NCBI RefSeq assembly: GCF_041146875.1 | Contig: NZ_JBFRXP010000004.1 | Location: forward strand, 62,001 to 126,000 | Direction of reading: 5' to 3' | DNA length: 64,000 bases | Source: Igneacidithiobacillus sp041146875 | GTDB lineage: Bacteria; Pseudomonadota; Gammaproteobacteria; Acidithiobacillales; Acidithiobacillaceae | In this document: in pieces, positions 26,488-34,193 of the stretch | Position numbering within the stretch: position 1 is the first letter of the stretch | Layout: each line of letters opens with the position of its first letter | Notes under the pieces: model-generated | What the model was told of the DNA's origin: nothing | Seen by the model: the letters and a program-made list of their open reading frames with translations, nothing else | Database searches by the model: none | Position numbers and translations under genes: made by a program

Positions 26488-27405
26488 GTGGCCCTGGATG
26501 CTGAGCAGCTATTGACCTTTTTGGTGCTTGCCGAAACCGGCAGCGTCAGCGAGACCGCACGCCGCTCACACCGTGGGCAGCCCGCCATATCGGAGCGTTT
26601 GCGCAAGCTCAACGAAAGTGTCGGCGAGCCCCTGTATGTTCATGAAAACGGAAAGTTACGCTTAACAGAAATGGGGCTGGCATTGTTGCCAGAGATTCAA
26701 CGCTTGCGCACAAATATGCAGGTGTTGGAGGACTTTGTCAGAAAAAAACAAAATCTGGAGTTGGGTACCCTACGCTTAGCATCGACAAGTTTGATCGTTA
26801 ATTATCACTTACCCCACATCCTCCACCAGTTCCGACAAAAATATCCCCACATCAATTTACTGATCCATAGTGGGGAGCGGTATTGGCAAGGCTTGTTGGC
26901 CGAGAAAGTCGATGGCATTTTTTTTGAAAACGGCGCAGAAGCTCCTCAGCTACCCACATCCTACGAGGTATACTTGTGGCGTAACGACGACATTTTGGCG
27001 GTGCTCCCTTTGGACCACCCCTTGTCTCATCAACCCGTTATCTCCCTGGAACAGTTGCGTGATTATCCACTCGTATGGCGAGAGCCTTCCTCTGGCACAA
27101 GGCGGATACTGGAAAAGGCGTTATTGGCCAAAGATATTCAACCGGCACATTTCATTGAGGTGGTCGATGTCGAGTCGGTTGGTGCGCTGGTGGAAGCCGG
27201 TTTGGGTATTGGCTTTATGCCCCGCAGCGTCATTGATCGGCGGCAGGATTGGCGTTTACAAAAAATGCCCTTGGCTGCGAACCTGGTTTTGGAAACCTAC
27301 CTCGCTGTGCCGCCCGATGGCCAGCGATCGCGCGTTCTGCGTGCATTTCTAGATCTATTACAAATCTCCACAAAACAGCAAGAAGCTATACCGCGGATGG
27401 CCTAG
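26488..27405 (+). CDS. LysR-family transcriptional regulator
   Basis: A 305-residue protein. It has an N-terminal winged helix-turn-helix (TFLVLAETGSVSETARRSHRGQPAISERLRKL, ending near 45) and a C-terminal periplasmic-binding-protein-like co-inducer domain (from about residue 90). The start is GTG, with GGAGGGCGG before it. It faces away from yajR with 171 bases between, the usual arrangement for a LysR member controlling its divergent neighbour. The effector is unknown. Confidence 0.9.
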   Translation: MALDAEQLLTFLVLAETGSVSETARRSHRGQPAISERLRKLNESVGEPLYVHENGKLRLTEMGLALLPEIQRLRTNMQVLEDFVRKKQNLELGTLRLASTSLIVNYHLPHILHQFRQKYPHINLLIHSGERYWQGLLAEKVDGIFFENGAEAPQLPTSYEVYLWRNDDILAVLPLDHPLSHQPVISLEQLRDYPLVWREPSSGTRRILEKALLAKDIQPAHFIEVVDVESVGALVEAGLGIGFMPRSVIDRRQDWRLQKMPLAANLVLETYLAVPPDGQRSRVLRAFLDLLQISTKQQEAIPRMA

Positions 27406-27429
27406 CAGCCTGCGGAAAATTGCTGCGCA

Positions 27430-27774
27430 ATGCACGTCACACCGGGCAGCGTCCCGTATACATCTCCTCAGCGCGATTCTGCACCAGGAAGGCATCGTCG
27501 TCGGCCTGCATGCGGTCGCCGAGAAAAGCGCGGACACTGGTCCATCGAAAACCGTCTCCACTGGGTCCGAGATGTGATCTACGATGAGGACCGTTCCTGC
27601 ATCCGCACCGGTGCCGGCCCACAGGTCATGGCCTCTTTACGCAACCTGGCGATTTCTCTCCAACGCCTGACCGGTGCAAAGGGTATCCCCGCTGCACAAC
27701 GGTATTGCGCCAGCCTGCAGCATCGCATCCTCCGCTTCCTCGGTATCAGCGACGATCAGGGGGCAGGACTTTGA
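27430..27774 (+). pseudogene. ISAs1-family transposase, C-terminal remnant
   Basis: About 80 residues match the end of an ISAs1-type DDE transposase: EKRGHWSIENRLHWVRDV, DEDRSCIRTGAGPQVMASL and RNLAISLQRLTGA. The preceding 30 residues are out of family frame, and the catalytic N-terminal two thirds are gone. It marks the left border of the accessory region beginning immediately after the LysR gene. No terminal inverted repeats could be assigned. Confidence 0.8.
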
Positions 27775-27855
27775 CGGGGACCTGAACGTCTTTTGCTTTC
27801 ACTTTCTTTCGCCTATGCTCCCCATAGTCCATTCATGCCAGCACGAGGCATGCCC

Positions 27856-28323
27856 ATGAGCACCGCCAGACAGATTGATCAACATCTACCGGAATTGTAT
27901 GAACGGGATTACTTTGCCTGGACGCAACAGCAGGCAACAATACTTCGTTCTGGGCAAATCTCAGGCGTGGACGTCCTACACTTGGCCGAGGAGATAGAGG
28001 ACTTGGGACGCAGTGAAAAATGCGCTCTTGCGAGCCGCATGGTTGTACTCTTGGCACACCTCCTGAAATGGCAATACCAACTAGCGTTAAGAAGCAAAAG
28101 CTGGCAGCGCACCATTACGACACAACGCAAGGATGTGAAATACGAACTGGCGGGATCTCCCAGCCTGAAGCATTCATTCAATGATCCAGAGTGGCTAGAC
28201 ATTGTATGGTCCAAGGCGACCATTCTGGCATCAGAGGAAACCGGCATAGACCTCGTTGTGTTCCCTGAGGACTTACCGTGGGACGTCGCCGATGTAGTGT
28301 GGGAAGGCTGGATGCCCGAATGA
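27856..28323 (+). CDS. DUF29 domain protein
   Basis: A 155-residue protein of the DUF29 family, recognisable from YERDYFAWTQQQATILRSG near the N-terminus, the LAEEIEDLGRSEKCALASRM helix and the closing FPEDLPWDVADVVWEGWMPE. DUF29 proteins are helical, of unknown function, and scattered among cyanobacteria and proteobacteria in multiple mobile copies. The ATG at 27856 has ACGAGG 8 bases before it. It lies directly after the ISAs1 remnant, so transfer into this locus is plausible. Confidence 0.8.
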   Translation: MSTARQIDQHLPELYERDYFAWTQQQATILRSGQISGVDVLHLAEEIEDLGRSEKCALASRMVVLLAHLLKWQYQLALRSKSWQRTITTQRKDVKYELAGSPSLKHSFNDPEWLDIVWSKATILASEETGIDLVVFPEDLPWDVADVVWEGWMPE

Positions 28324-28549
28324 ACAGCCTCACCATAATGTCTCAAAACAGCGCCCGACCGGCAGGCCATGAACCCGGGGGGGATCAGGCCTTCTGCCCA
28401 GGCTAGGTCAGCAGCCATGAGACACAAGGACGCAAAAGGTCTTGATGGTTATACCCCCACCCTCATGCCGTTCGCATGGCCGCGCTCTCTGCTCATAGCG
28501 CGGCGTTTTCCAGGAGTGCATTCGGTGTCAAATGTGATACCATCAACGA
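28324..28549. other. Intergenic stretch with toxin-antitoxin operator candidate
   Basis: No gene is recognised here. Close to the PIN gene, GGTGTCA-AATG-TGATACC (28524-28541) is an inverted repeat with one mismatch, within 10 bases of the toxin start. Autorepression by the antitoxin-toxin complex at such a site is usual. Confidence 0.45.
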
Positions 28550-28972
28550 ATGATTATTGTCGTGGACACCAATGTGTTCGTTGGCGCTTGCTTGGGTAGC
28601 AAGGCATCCAGCGGGGTTATCGCTTCCTGTTTGCACCGACGATGCTCCCCTTTGATGGGGACGGCTTTGTTGATGGAATACGAGGACATTCTCGGGCGAG
28701 ACGAGATTTTCGTGAGATCGCCCCTGAGTAGGGCAGAACGGGAAGATCTGCTTGATATTTTTCTTTCCACCTGCCAGTGGACCCGCATCTACTTCGGTTG
28801 GCGGCCCAACCTGCCGGACGAGGGCGGCAATCACCTGGTAGAACTTGCCGTAGCAGGTGGAGCCACCAGGATTGTCACGCACAACCTGCGTGACTTACAG
28901 GGCAAAGGGTTAAGGTTTTCCGGTCTGGAAGCAGTGAACCCAGATCAGTTCTTGCAGGAGATGACACCATGA
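28550..28972 (+). CDS. PIN-domain toxin (COG1569-like)
   Basis: A 140-residue putative RNase toxin. PIN acidic residues appear in VVDTNVFVGA (residues 4-13), MEYEDIL (about 42), NHLVELAVAGGA (about 92-103) and THNLRDL (about 109). It starts with ATG and overlaps the following ribbon-helix-helix antitoxin by 4 bases (ATGA). Toxin-first order is less common than antitoxin-first, but known for this group. Confidence 0.82.
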   Translation: MIIVVDTNVFVGACLGSKASSGVIASCLHRRCSPLMGTALLMEYEDILGRDEIFVRSPLSRAEREDLLDIFLSTCQWTRIYFGWRPNLPDEGGNHLVELAVAGGATRIVTHNLRDLQGKGLRFSGLEAVNPDQFLQEMTP

Positions 28973-29223
28973 GCGCATTGACCGTTCGGCTACCGGATGA
29001 CAAACATCGCCGCCTGAAGGAACTTTCCAGGCAGCGCAAAGTAAGCGTGAGTCGCCTTATCGACGAAATGACCACCCTCATGCTGGCGGATTTCGATGCA
29101 GAAACCCGATTCCAGTTGAGGGCGGCTCGTGGGCAGGGAAAGACTTCTCGCGGGCTTGAGCTATTAGGTAAGGCCGAGGATGGGGCGCGGAACAGCCAGC
29201 AGTTCCGGGGCGGAGCGGAATGA
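28969..29223 (+). CDS. Ribbon-helix-helix antitoxin
   Basis: An 84-residue partner of the PIN toxin. The N-terminal TVRLPDDKHRRLKELSRQRK plus SVSRLIDEM is a ribbon-helix-helix DNA-binding fold; the C-terminal part is polar and would cover the toxin. It is translationally coupled to the toxin. The final residues (NSQQFRGGAE) look unstructured. Confidence 0.8.
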   Translation: MSALTVRLPDDKHRRLKELSRQRKVSVSRLIDEMTTLMLADFDAETRFQLRAARGQGKTSRGLELLGKAEDGARNSQQFRGGAE

Positions 29224-29230
29224 TGTAAAA

Positions 29231-29288
29231 CCCCTGTCCGAATCTCGCCCCCCGTTCAGAAGGCACTTTGCCTATTTTCGGACAGGGG
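29231..29288. repeat. 12-bp perfect inverted repeat CCCCTGTCCGAA / TTCGGACAGGGG
   Basis: The arms lie at 29231-29242 and 29277-29288 with 34 bases between, just after the antitoxin stop. Related half-sites occur nearby: CCTGTCCGATAA and TTTTCGGAC around 29790-29825, GTGTCCGAAA after 29288, and GTTTTCGGACACC near 38960. The spacing and TGTCCGA ends recall resolvase or transposon-end sites, but no recombinase gene is adjacent. Confidence 0.6.
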
Positions 29289-29396
29289 CCGGAGTAGGTG
29301 TCCGAAAGGGACCCCCAATTGCTGGTGTTGCATGTATGAACATCTCCGGCTTTGCACTTCAAAAGTGAAGCCGTCAAGCTTTAATCACTTTCAACA

Positions 29397-29422
29397 CGGC
29401 GCATTTCGCGGTAGCTGCGCCG
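29397..29422. repeat. Hairpin CGGCGCA / TGCGCCG before the HicB-like gene
   Basis: Perfect 7-bp arms at 29397-29403 and 29416-29422 enclose a 12-base loop, about 55 bases before the start at 29476. It could be an operator or a leader hairpin. The rest of 29289-29475 shows no gene. Confidence 0.35.
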
Positions 29423-29475
29423 CGCTTCAACCTTCCTCTATGGCTACCCAAACAACTTTTGATGGAGGTCCGCCA

Positions 29476-29730
29476 ATGAACAAGGCCGCCTATGCCCTTA
29501 AACTGCCACAGTCGCTTAAGACGGCTGCGCAACGTCTTGCACGCGAGGATGGCGTATCGCTCAACCAGTGGATCACTGTAGCACTAGCTGAAAAGGTCGG
29601 CGCAGTGGAAACCGCTGCCGACTTCTTCAGGCAGAGAGCCAGCAGAGCAAATCCTGCCGACTTTCAGGAAATCCTAGACAAGGTAGGGAAGAAACCACCG
29701 CTCCCTGGCGACGAGATGCCGGGTGGATAA
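29476..29730 (+). CDS. Orphan HicB-like / ribbon-helix-helix antitoxin
   Basis: An 84-residue protein whose N-terminus (YALKLPQSLKTAAQRLAREDGVSLNQWITVALAEK) is the RHH module found at the end of HicB-type antitoxins. The N-terminal HicB fold is missing, and no HicA toxin lies beside it. The start is chosen at the ATG after TGGAGGTCCGCCA. Possibly a solitary regulator left after loss of a toxin. Confidence 0.72.
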   Translation: MNKAAYALKLPQSLKTAAQRLAREDGVSLNQWITVALAEKVGAVETAADFFRQRASRANPADFQEILDKVGKKPPLPGDEMPGG

Positions 29731-29866
29731 TGGATTCCTGTTAAAGCCTGTCCGGCAAACGAACCTTTGCCAGACATACCCAAACCTGTCCGATAACCGC
29801 CGTTTTTATGGGTTTTCGGACTTTTTGATAAACGGCAGGGATGACGGACACGTACTGGAGGGCTAT

Positions 29867-30061
29867 ATGAAGGTACGCTACGATCCGGAAGCCGATGCCC
29901 TGACCATCTGCATCAGAGACCAAAAGGTCATGGAGAGCGAAGAGATACGTCCTGGGGTCATCCTGGACTATGACCAGGAGGGGAATGTGGTCGGGATCGA
30001 GATATTGCAGGCATCGAAGACCGGTGCCACACCACAGTCCATTGAGTATGCTTACGGGTGA
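29867..30061 (+). CDS. DUF2283 family small protein
   Basis: A 64-residue protein with the family pattern KVRYDPEADALTI, an EEIRPGVILDYDQEGNVVGIE core and EILQAS. DUF2283 proteins usually accompany a DUF4258 RelE-like toxin and are thought to be antitoxins. Upstream of this gene (29731-29866) no DUF4258 frame can be read, only TGTCCG-type repeats. ATG follows TGGAGGG. Confidence 0.8.
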   Translation: MKVRYDPEADALTICIRDQKVMESEEIRPGVILDYDQEGNVVGIEILQASKTGATPQSIEYAYG

Positions 30062-30160
30062 ACGCCGGGGCGCTCCCGGCCAATGTCACATAATGCCGGA
30101 TTATGGTAAGTGGGAAGGCGACACACCGCGCGCACGGCCAGATCTGGGCCCGTACCAACA

Positions 30161-30529
30161 TCAATCTCTCTCCCTAGAGCGAACCCCTCGGTCACGAAAG
30201 AAAGATACTAAGCCACCAATAAAAAATACCACTGGTATTAGATATTGAAATACCTCAGTAAAAATTACTCCCACAAATACAAATCCGTTGGCGAAGCCAT
30301 GCTGAATAGCGTTTTTGAGATTTGCTTGTGGGCTAATTGAATGTGAAGGCTGCACCATTGTGTTGGCTGAACTAGTCTTTGCAAGCAGGTGAATGTGCCA
30401 CATGTGGAATCCCACATAGGATACAAGAAGTAAGACCAAATCCAGCCACCATGGTATCCGACTGGCCAAGGTCAACAAGTCACCAATGGTGGAAGACCTG
30501 GATGAGCGATAACGTGGTTGTGGCATCAT
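30161..30529 (-). CDS. Membrane stub of a restriction-endonuclease-like protein (N-terminal part only)
   Basis: About 122 residues: a basic N-terminus (PQPRYRSSRSS), a helix IPWWLDLVLLLVSYVGFHMW and a second hydrophobic segment FLIPVVFFIGGLVSFF. This is the arrangement at the front of membrane-anchored Mrr-type nucleases. The normal cytoplasmic nuclease domain is absent: after FFRDRG the frame ends within about 9 residues. It is probably truncated by deletion at 30160, though a small stand-alone membrane protein cannot be excluded. Confidence 0.5.
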   Translation of the reverse strand: MMPQPRYRSSRSSTIGDLLTLASRIPWWLDLVLLLVSYVGFHMWHIHLLAKTSSANTMVQPSHSISPQANLKNAIQHGFANGFVFVGVIFTEVFQYLIPVVFFIGGLVSFFRDRGVRSRERD

Positions 30530-30816
30530 GTGACGGTTCCTCTTCAAGTGGGTAACCGGAAGCCGCGCCATACCAGGATGCAGCATCCATCCTGCTTAGA
30601 GTATACCCCAACCGGATGTCAGGCACCCCCCAGGAATCGCGTCAGATTAGACTCGAATCTGGGGTTTATTGACACCCTGCCACAGGTCAAAAGTCTTTCC
30701 GGACACTTTTGGGATTTGTGCGGTAAACAGCGGGGAATGAGCTCGGCAACCTAGCCAGCTCGCCGGCGTCACGACACTGGCAGCGCCGTGGGGAAACTCT
30801 TCTCTGCCCTGTGCCG
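30530..30816. other. Gene-free stretch in the accessory region
   Basis: No convincing gene or RNA. A TTTCCGGACACTTTT fragment near 30697 resembles the TGTCCG repeats of this region. Nothing else is recognised. Confidence 0.4.
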
Positions 30817-31075
30817 TCACTGCATGAGCTCCCACGGATTGATGACGTTAAGGCCGGCCGCTGGGAACGGCGCAACGTCGCGCGTGGCGACGGTGAAGCC
30901 GCGAGCGTTCGCAGTAGCGGCGATGTAGCCGTCTGGCGTGGGGAAAACCTTGCCGGCGGCACGGGCGATAACGGCCAGCTCGGCGTAGTGCCGGGCTGCG
31001 GCCGTGCGTTGCTGCGCGCACACGAAGCGCGCGATGCACCTCGTCTGGCAGATTTCTAACGGTAACCGCTGCCAT
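30817..31075 (-). pseudogene. FitA/FitB-type toxin-antitoxin fused by deletion
   Basis: From the ATG at 31075 the first about 25 residues (MAAVTVRNLPDEVHRALRVR) are the ribbon-helix-helix start of a FitA/VapB antitoxin. In a different frame the following part (ARHYAELAVIARAAGK, PTPDGYIAATANARGFTVATRD, LNVINPWE) is the C-terminal PIN domain of its FitB/VapC toxin. The end of the antitoxin and about half of the toxin are missing, so an internal deletion with a frame change joined them. Neither product can be functional in the normal way. The operator-like repeat at 31115-31134 survives upstream. Confidence 0.82.
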
Positions 31076-31114
31076 GCTGTCACCATACAATTTGAGATAT
31101 CAACGAAATCAATC

Positions 31115-31134
31115 TAATGACTATGATGTCATTA
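31115..31134. promoter_or_regulatory. Operator-like inverted repeat before the FitAB remnant
   Basis: TAATGAC-TATGAT-GTCATTA has perfect 7-bp arms and lies about 40 bases upstream of the antitoxin start, the place where FitAB complexes bind. It overlaps the left flank of the IS110 element by less than 50 bases. Confidence 0.55.
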
Positions 31135-31176
31135 AGCAATAGTCCGACAAACCCAAATTCCTATATGGATGCCTCC

Positions 31177-31427
31177 ATGTGAGCAAGATGATTTTGATAT
31201 CTGGCATATTGAGGTCGGGTTGCAGTCTTATATCCGGCCTTTGATGCAGGATGGTAAGCCTGCTGGCCCTGATGGAATCCGCTGGAAGAGCCCTCATCTG
31301 CGATACGTCCTCGAAGGACAGGAATTAGTCAGGATGTCTCTTTCCACGGTCTGACCTGTTTTGCCATCAATCGTCTATCAGCCTGCGCAACTCCTTTTGT
31401 TGAACTTCAACAATTCTGTAACTGCGA
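31177..31427 (-). ncRNA. Possible guide (bridge/seek) RNA region of the IS1111-type element
   Basis: The 251 bases downstream of the transposase stop, inside the element, carry no credible gene but several hairpins on the minus strand. These are a near-perfect TTGTTGAA/TTCAACAA stem at 31397-31413, GTCC-TTCGA-GGAC near 31313-31325 and GCAGG/CCTGC further on. In IS1111-group elements a structured RNA that guides target choice is encoded downstream of the transposase, so this is where it would be. The assignment rests on position and structure only. Confidence 0.4.
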
Positions 31428-32456
31428 CTACGCTACCGCTTTTGTCGCTGGGTAATGCGCGTCGTATTTCCTCTCTCTCGCCAGCAGTGCCCAGATGGTT
31501 CGGGCCATCTTGTTGGCCTGTGCCACCACCGCCACATTGTGTGGCCGTCGGCTGAGGAGTTTATCGATCCAGGGGTTCCGGTTCTTGATCTGGAAGTTCA
31601 CGACAACCCTGGCTCCGTGGATCAGCAGGGTTCGCAGATAGGTGTCCCCCCGCTTACTGATACCCAACAATCGGACCTTGCCCCCGGTTCCACGCTGGCG
31701 AGGGACCAAGCCCAGAAACGCGGCAAACTCCCGTCCTGAATGGAAGGTCTTCATATCCCCCACGGTGGCGATGAGGGCGGTTGCCGTCAGCAACCCCACG
31801 CCGGGAATCGTCATTAATCGTGTCACGGCCTCCTGGTCTTTTTTCCATAGCATCAGACGCTTTTCGATCTCCGCAATATCCTGGTCCATCTCTTCAAGGC
31901 GGTTCAATTGCCGACGCATCGTCTCCAGCATCATCGGCGATACCGCCCCGTCCAGATCGGCCAAAGCCTCTGGAACCTCTTTCAGCCCCCGTTGGCGGCC
32001 TTGCGGTAAATCAGCACCGAATTCGTACAGTAAGCCGCGGATCTGGTTCACCTGCATCGTTCGGATCTTGATCAACTGTGATCGTATGCGATGCAGTGTC
32101 AAGACCGACTGCTGCTCCTCCGTTTTGACCGCCACGAAACGCATGCCCGGACGCTGTACGGCCTCCCAGATGGCCGCAGCATCGGCAGCGTCGTTTTTGT
32201 TGGTCTTCACGAAGGGGCGTACGAACTGAGGGGCCATCAAGCGCACCTCGTGGCCGAGTTTGCGCAGTTCGCGTGCCCAGTAATGGGACGTACCGCAGGC
32301 CTCCATGGCAATGACGCCAGGTTGCCGATTGACGAAGAACTCCAGGAGCATCTGGCGCTTCACCGGCTTGCGGTGGATCTCACCCGTCTCCATGTCTACC
32401 CAATGCAACTGCATCACCCGCTTTGCCAAATCCAGCCCATAAATAGTAGTCTGCAT
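31428..32456 (-). CDS. IS110-family transposase
   Basis: A 342-residue DEDD transposase. The N-terminal RuvC-like domain opens with YGLDLAKRVMQLHWVD and has EACGTSHYWARELRKLGH and KNDAADAAAIWEA with the expected acids. The C-terminal Tnp20 domain includes IPGVGLLTATALIATVGD, FAAFLGLVPRQRGTGGK and the reactive-serine-type region LGISKRGDTYLRTLLIHGAR. It appears intact and full length. The ATG at 32456 follows AAGGAGG. Confidence 0.93.
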   Translation of the reverse strand: MQTTIYGLDLAKRVMQLHWVDMETGEIHRKPVKRQMLLEFFVNRQPGVIAMEACGTSHYWARELRKLGHEVRLMAPQFVRPFVKTNKNDAADAAAIWEAVQRPGMRFVAVKTEEQQSVLTLHRIRSQLIKIRTMQVNQIRGLLYEFGADLPQGRQRGLKEVPEALADLDGAVSPMMLETMRRQLNRLEEMDQDIAEIEKRLMLWKKDQEAVTRLMTIPGVGLLTATALIATVGDMKTFHSGREFAAFLGLVPRQRGTGGKVRLLGISKRGDTYLRTLLIHGARVVVNFQIKNRNPWIDKLLSRRPHNVAVVAQANKMARTIWALLARERKYDAHYPATKAVA

Positions 32457-32756
32457 ATCGAGTCCTCCTTGACCCTTTTGTGGATGAATTTCCACCTTGG
32501 CACCTGGATGCCGTTCGGTGCAAGCGAGGACTCCCTCTCCTGGATCTCCCCGCTGCCCGTCCTGTAGGGGGAGGCATCCATGCCATCTGCGATTGTCCTC
32601 ACAGTCCTACGCATTTTGGGCACCGGAAGGGCGATTCTGGCTGTGCAGCGTTTTTGCCGGAAGGTTCCAGCGGCGACCACACCCGTAGGATTTGGTGTCG
32701 GCGCTTTTGACATCGGCCCCCCTGTACGTTCACCTTCTGGGTATGCGGTAGGTCAG
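32457..32756. other. IS end plus gene-free flank
   Basis: Positions 32457-32581 are the upstream end of the IS110 element with the right inverted repeat. From 32582 to 32756 no gene, RNA or repeat is recognised before the ClC stop. Confidence 0.4.
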
Positions 32757-34172
32757 TCAGGGCTTTTCGTCGTTTTTTGCCTGCTCGATCACATAATGAT
32801 TTTCCGGCACATCTAGGCCGTGGCGGCGTAGGGGCAGCGTATAGATGCTGGCCGACAGGAGCATACGGCGGATGGCAAAGGCGGTGACGGACGTGAGCAT
32901 GGCGGGGAGCAGAGCCTCATAGCTGCCGGTCAGCTCCACCGCCATGACTGGGGCGCTCAGCAGTGCCCCAGTACTGGCAGCCACCATGCCCGCCATGCCG
33001 CAGAGCGCGAGTAAGCCCATGAGCTTTGCAGATAAGATATGCCAGTGCAGTAATAGCAAGCCATACAATGCGCCGGTACCAGCGCCAATAAACAGGGAGG
33101 GCGAAAAGATCCCTCCAGATCCGCCCGAGCCAATGGTCAGGCTGGTCGCCAAGAGCTTGAGCAAGATCAGCAGCAACAGGATGCCCCAGGCGCTGATCTC
33201 ACCGCGCAAAATGTCACCGATACCCGCATAGCTACCGCCGATCAGGTAGTAATGCCCGGTTAACGCAAAACACAGCAGTAGCAATAGGCCCACCAAGAAC
33301 ATGCCCAAGGCATGACGAACATAGGGGTTCCCCAGGAATTTTTCGCTGTATTGGGTGATGGCGCCAAGACTGGCGATGAAAAGCACTGCCGCAAGGGCGT
33401 TGATGGCGCCCAGGATCACAAAAAAAGGCAGATCAATGGCCTTGCTGGCAAGAACACTGGTGACGGCAGGCAGCAGATGAAAGTTACCAAAGACGAATTC
33501 GCTGATCTGGCTGGCGGTAATGGTCGCAACCAGAGTAGAAAGAATGGTCCATGGACGCCAGTCGGGGACGATGATCTCCATCGCCAAAAACCAGCCGCCC
33601 AGGGGCGCATTGAAGACCGCAGCGATACCCGCGCCCACCCCACAGCCAAGGAGGTGAATGCGCCGGGGTGCCGGCATGGTGAAGAGCGTATCCAGCCACG
33701 CCGTGATGGCCGCACCGAACTGCATGGCGGGCCCCTCGCGTCCCGCAGAACCCCCAGTGCCAATGGTAATGGCGGTAGCCAGAGGACGTAGCAGGGCCAA
33801 GCTGCGCTCCATACGGCCTTCCCGGGTGTAGGCGGCTTCGATTACCTGGCTGACACCCGCGCCTTGCACCCCCGATCCGAAGCGATGGGCTAAAAAAATG
33901 ACCAGCAGCCCACCCAAGGCCGGGACTATGGGCAAAGCCCAACCCCAGGGTGATGGCGGACTGTGGATATGCAGATGGTCGTGGATGTCCCAAATACCGA
34001 GGATCGCCAGGTTGTGGATGAGGGCCACGAGATAGTGGAAGCCAACGGCGCCAATACCCGTCAACACGCCAATCAATGCGCCGAGCAGAGCAAGCAAGGG
34101 ACCCTCAGCAAAAGCGCCGTGATCGGGATGCCAGAAATGCCACTCGCTTTTTTTGCTTTTTTCCTCGTCCAT
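32757..34172 (-). CDS. ClC-family chloride channel/antiporter, transport domain only
   Basis: A 471-residue ClC protein. Filter motifs are GSGVQGAGVSQ, GTGGSAGREGPAMQ and GGSGGIFSPSLFIGAG; the glutamate of GREGP is kept. No CBS domains follow, unlike the first copy at 23063-24922. N- and C-terminal ends are highly charged. The C-terminus (MLLSASIYTLPLRRHG) is shared in pattern with the other copy at the same point, where that protein goes on into its extension. The stop is close to the IS110 flank but the gene is intact. Confidence 0.9.
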   Translation of the reverse strand: MDEEKSKKSEWHFWHPDHGAFAEGPLLALLGALIGVLTGIGAVGFHYLVALIHNLAILGIWDIHDHLHIHSPPSPWGWALPIVPALGGLLVIFLAHRFGSGVQGAGVSQVIEAAYTREGRMERSLALLRPLATAITIGTGGSAGREGPAMQFGAAITAWLDTLFTMPAPRRIHLLGCGVGAGIAAVFNAPLGGWFLAMEIIVPDWRPWTILSTLVATITASQISEFVFGNFHLLPAVTSVLASKAIDLPFFVILGAINALAAVLFIASLGAITQYSEKFLGNPYVRHALGMFLVGLLLLLCFALTGHYYLIGGSYAGIGDILRGEISAWGILLLLILLKLLATSLTIGSGGSGGIFSPSLFIGAGTGALYGLLLLHWHILSAKLMGLLALCGMAGMVAASTGALLSAPVMAVELTGSYEALLPAMLTSVTAFAIRRMLLSASIYTLPLRRHGLDVPENHYVIEQAKNDEKP

Positions 34173-34193
34173 GGGTTGATCAGAGGGCCATGC

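Larger units (their letters stand above)
31165..32581 (-). mobile_element. IS110-family (IS1111 group) insertion sequence
   Basis: ATGGATGCCTCC at 31165-31176 and its exact reverse complement at 32570-32581 enclose 1,417 bases that contain one transposase gene. The size and short subterminal inverted repeats are typical of the IS1111 group, which lacks long terminal repeats; true ends may lie a few bases outside. No target duplication is expected for this family. The insertion sits between the FitAB remnant and the second ClC gene. Confidence 0.72.

Noticed and set aside
29397..29422. Hairpin as an integron attC site
   Set aside because: The core 7-mers of attC (RYYYAAC / GTTRRRY) are absent and no integrase is near.
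31169..31354. A 61-residue plus-strand open frame
   Set aside because: It overlaps the inverted repeat and the probable guide RNA of the IS element, has no ribosome site, and resembles nothing.
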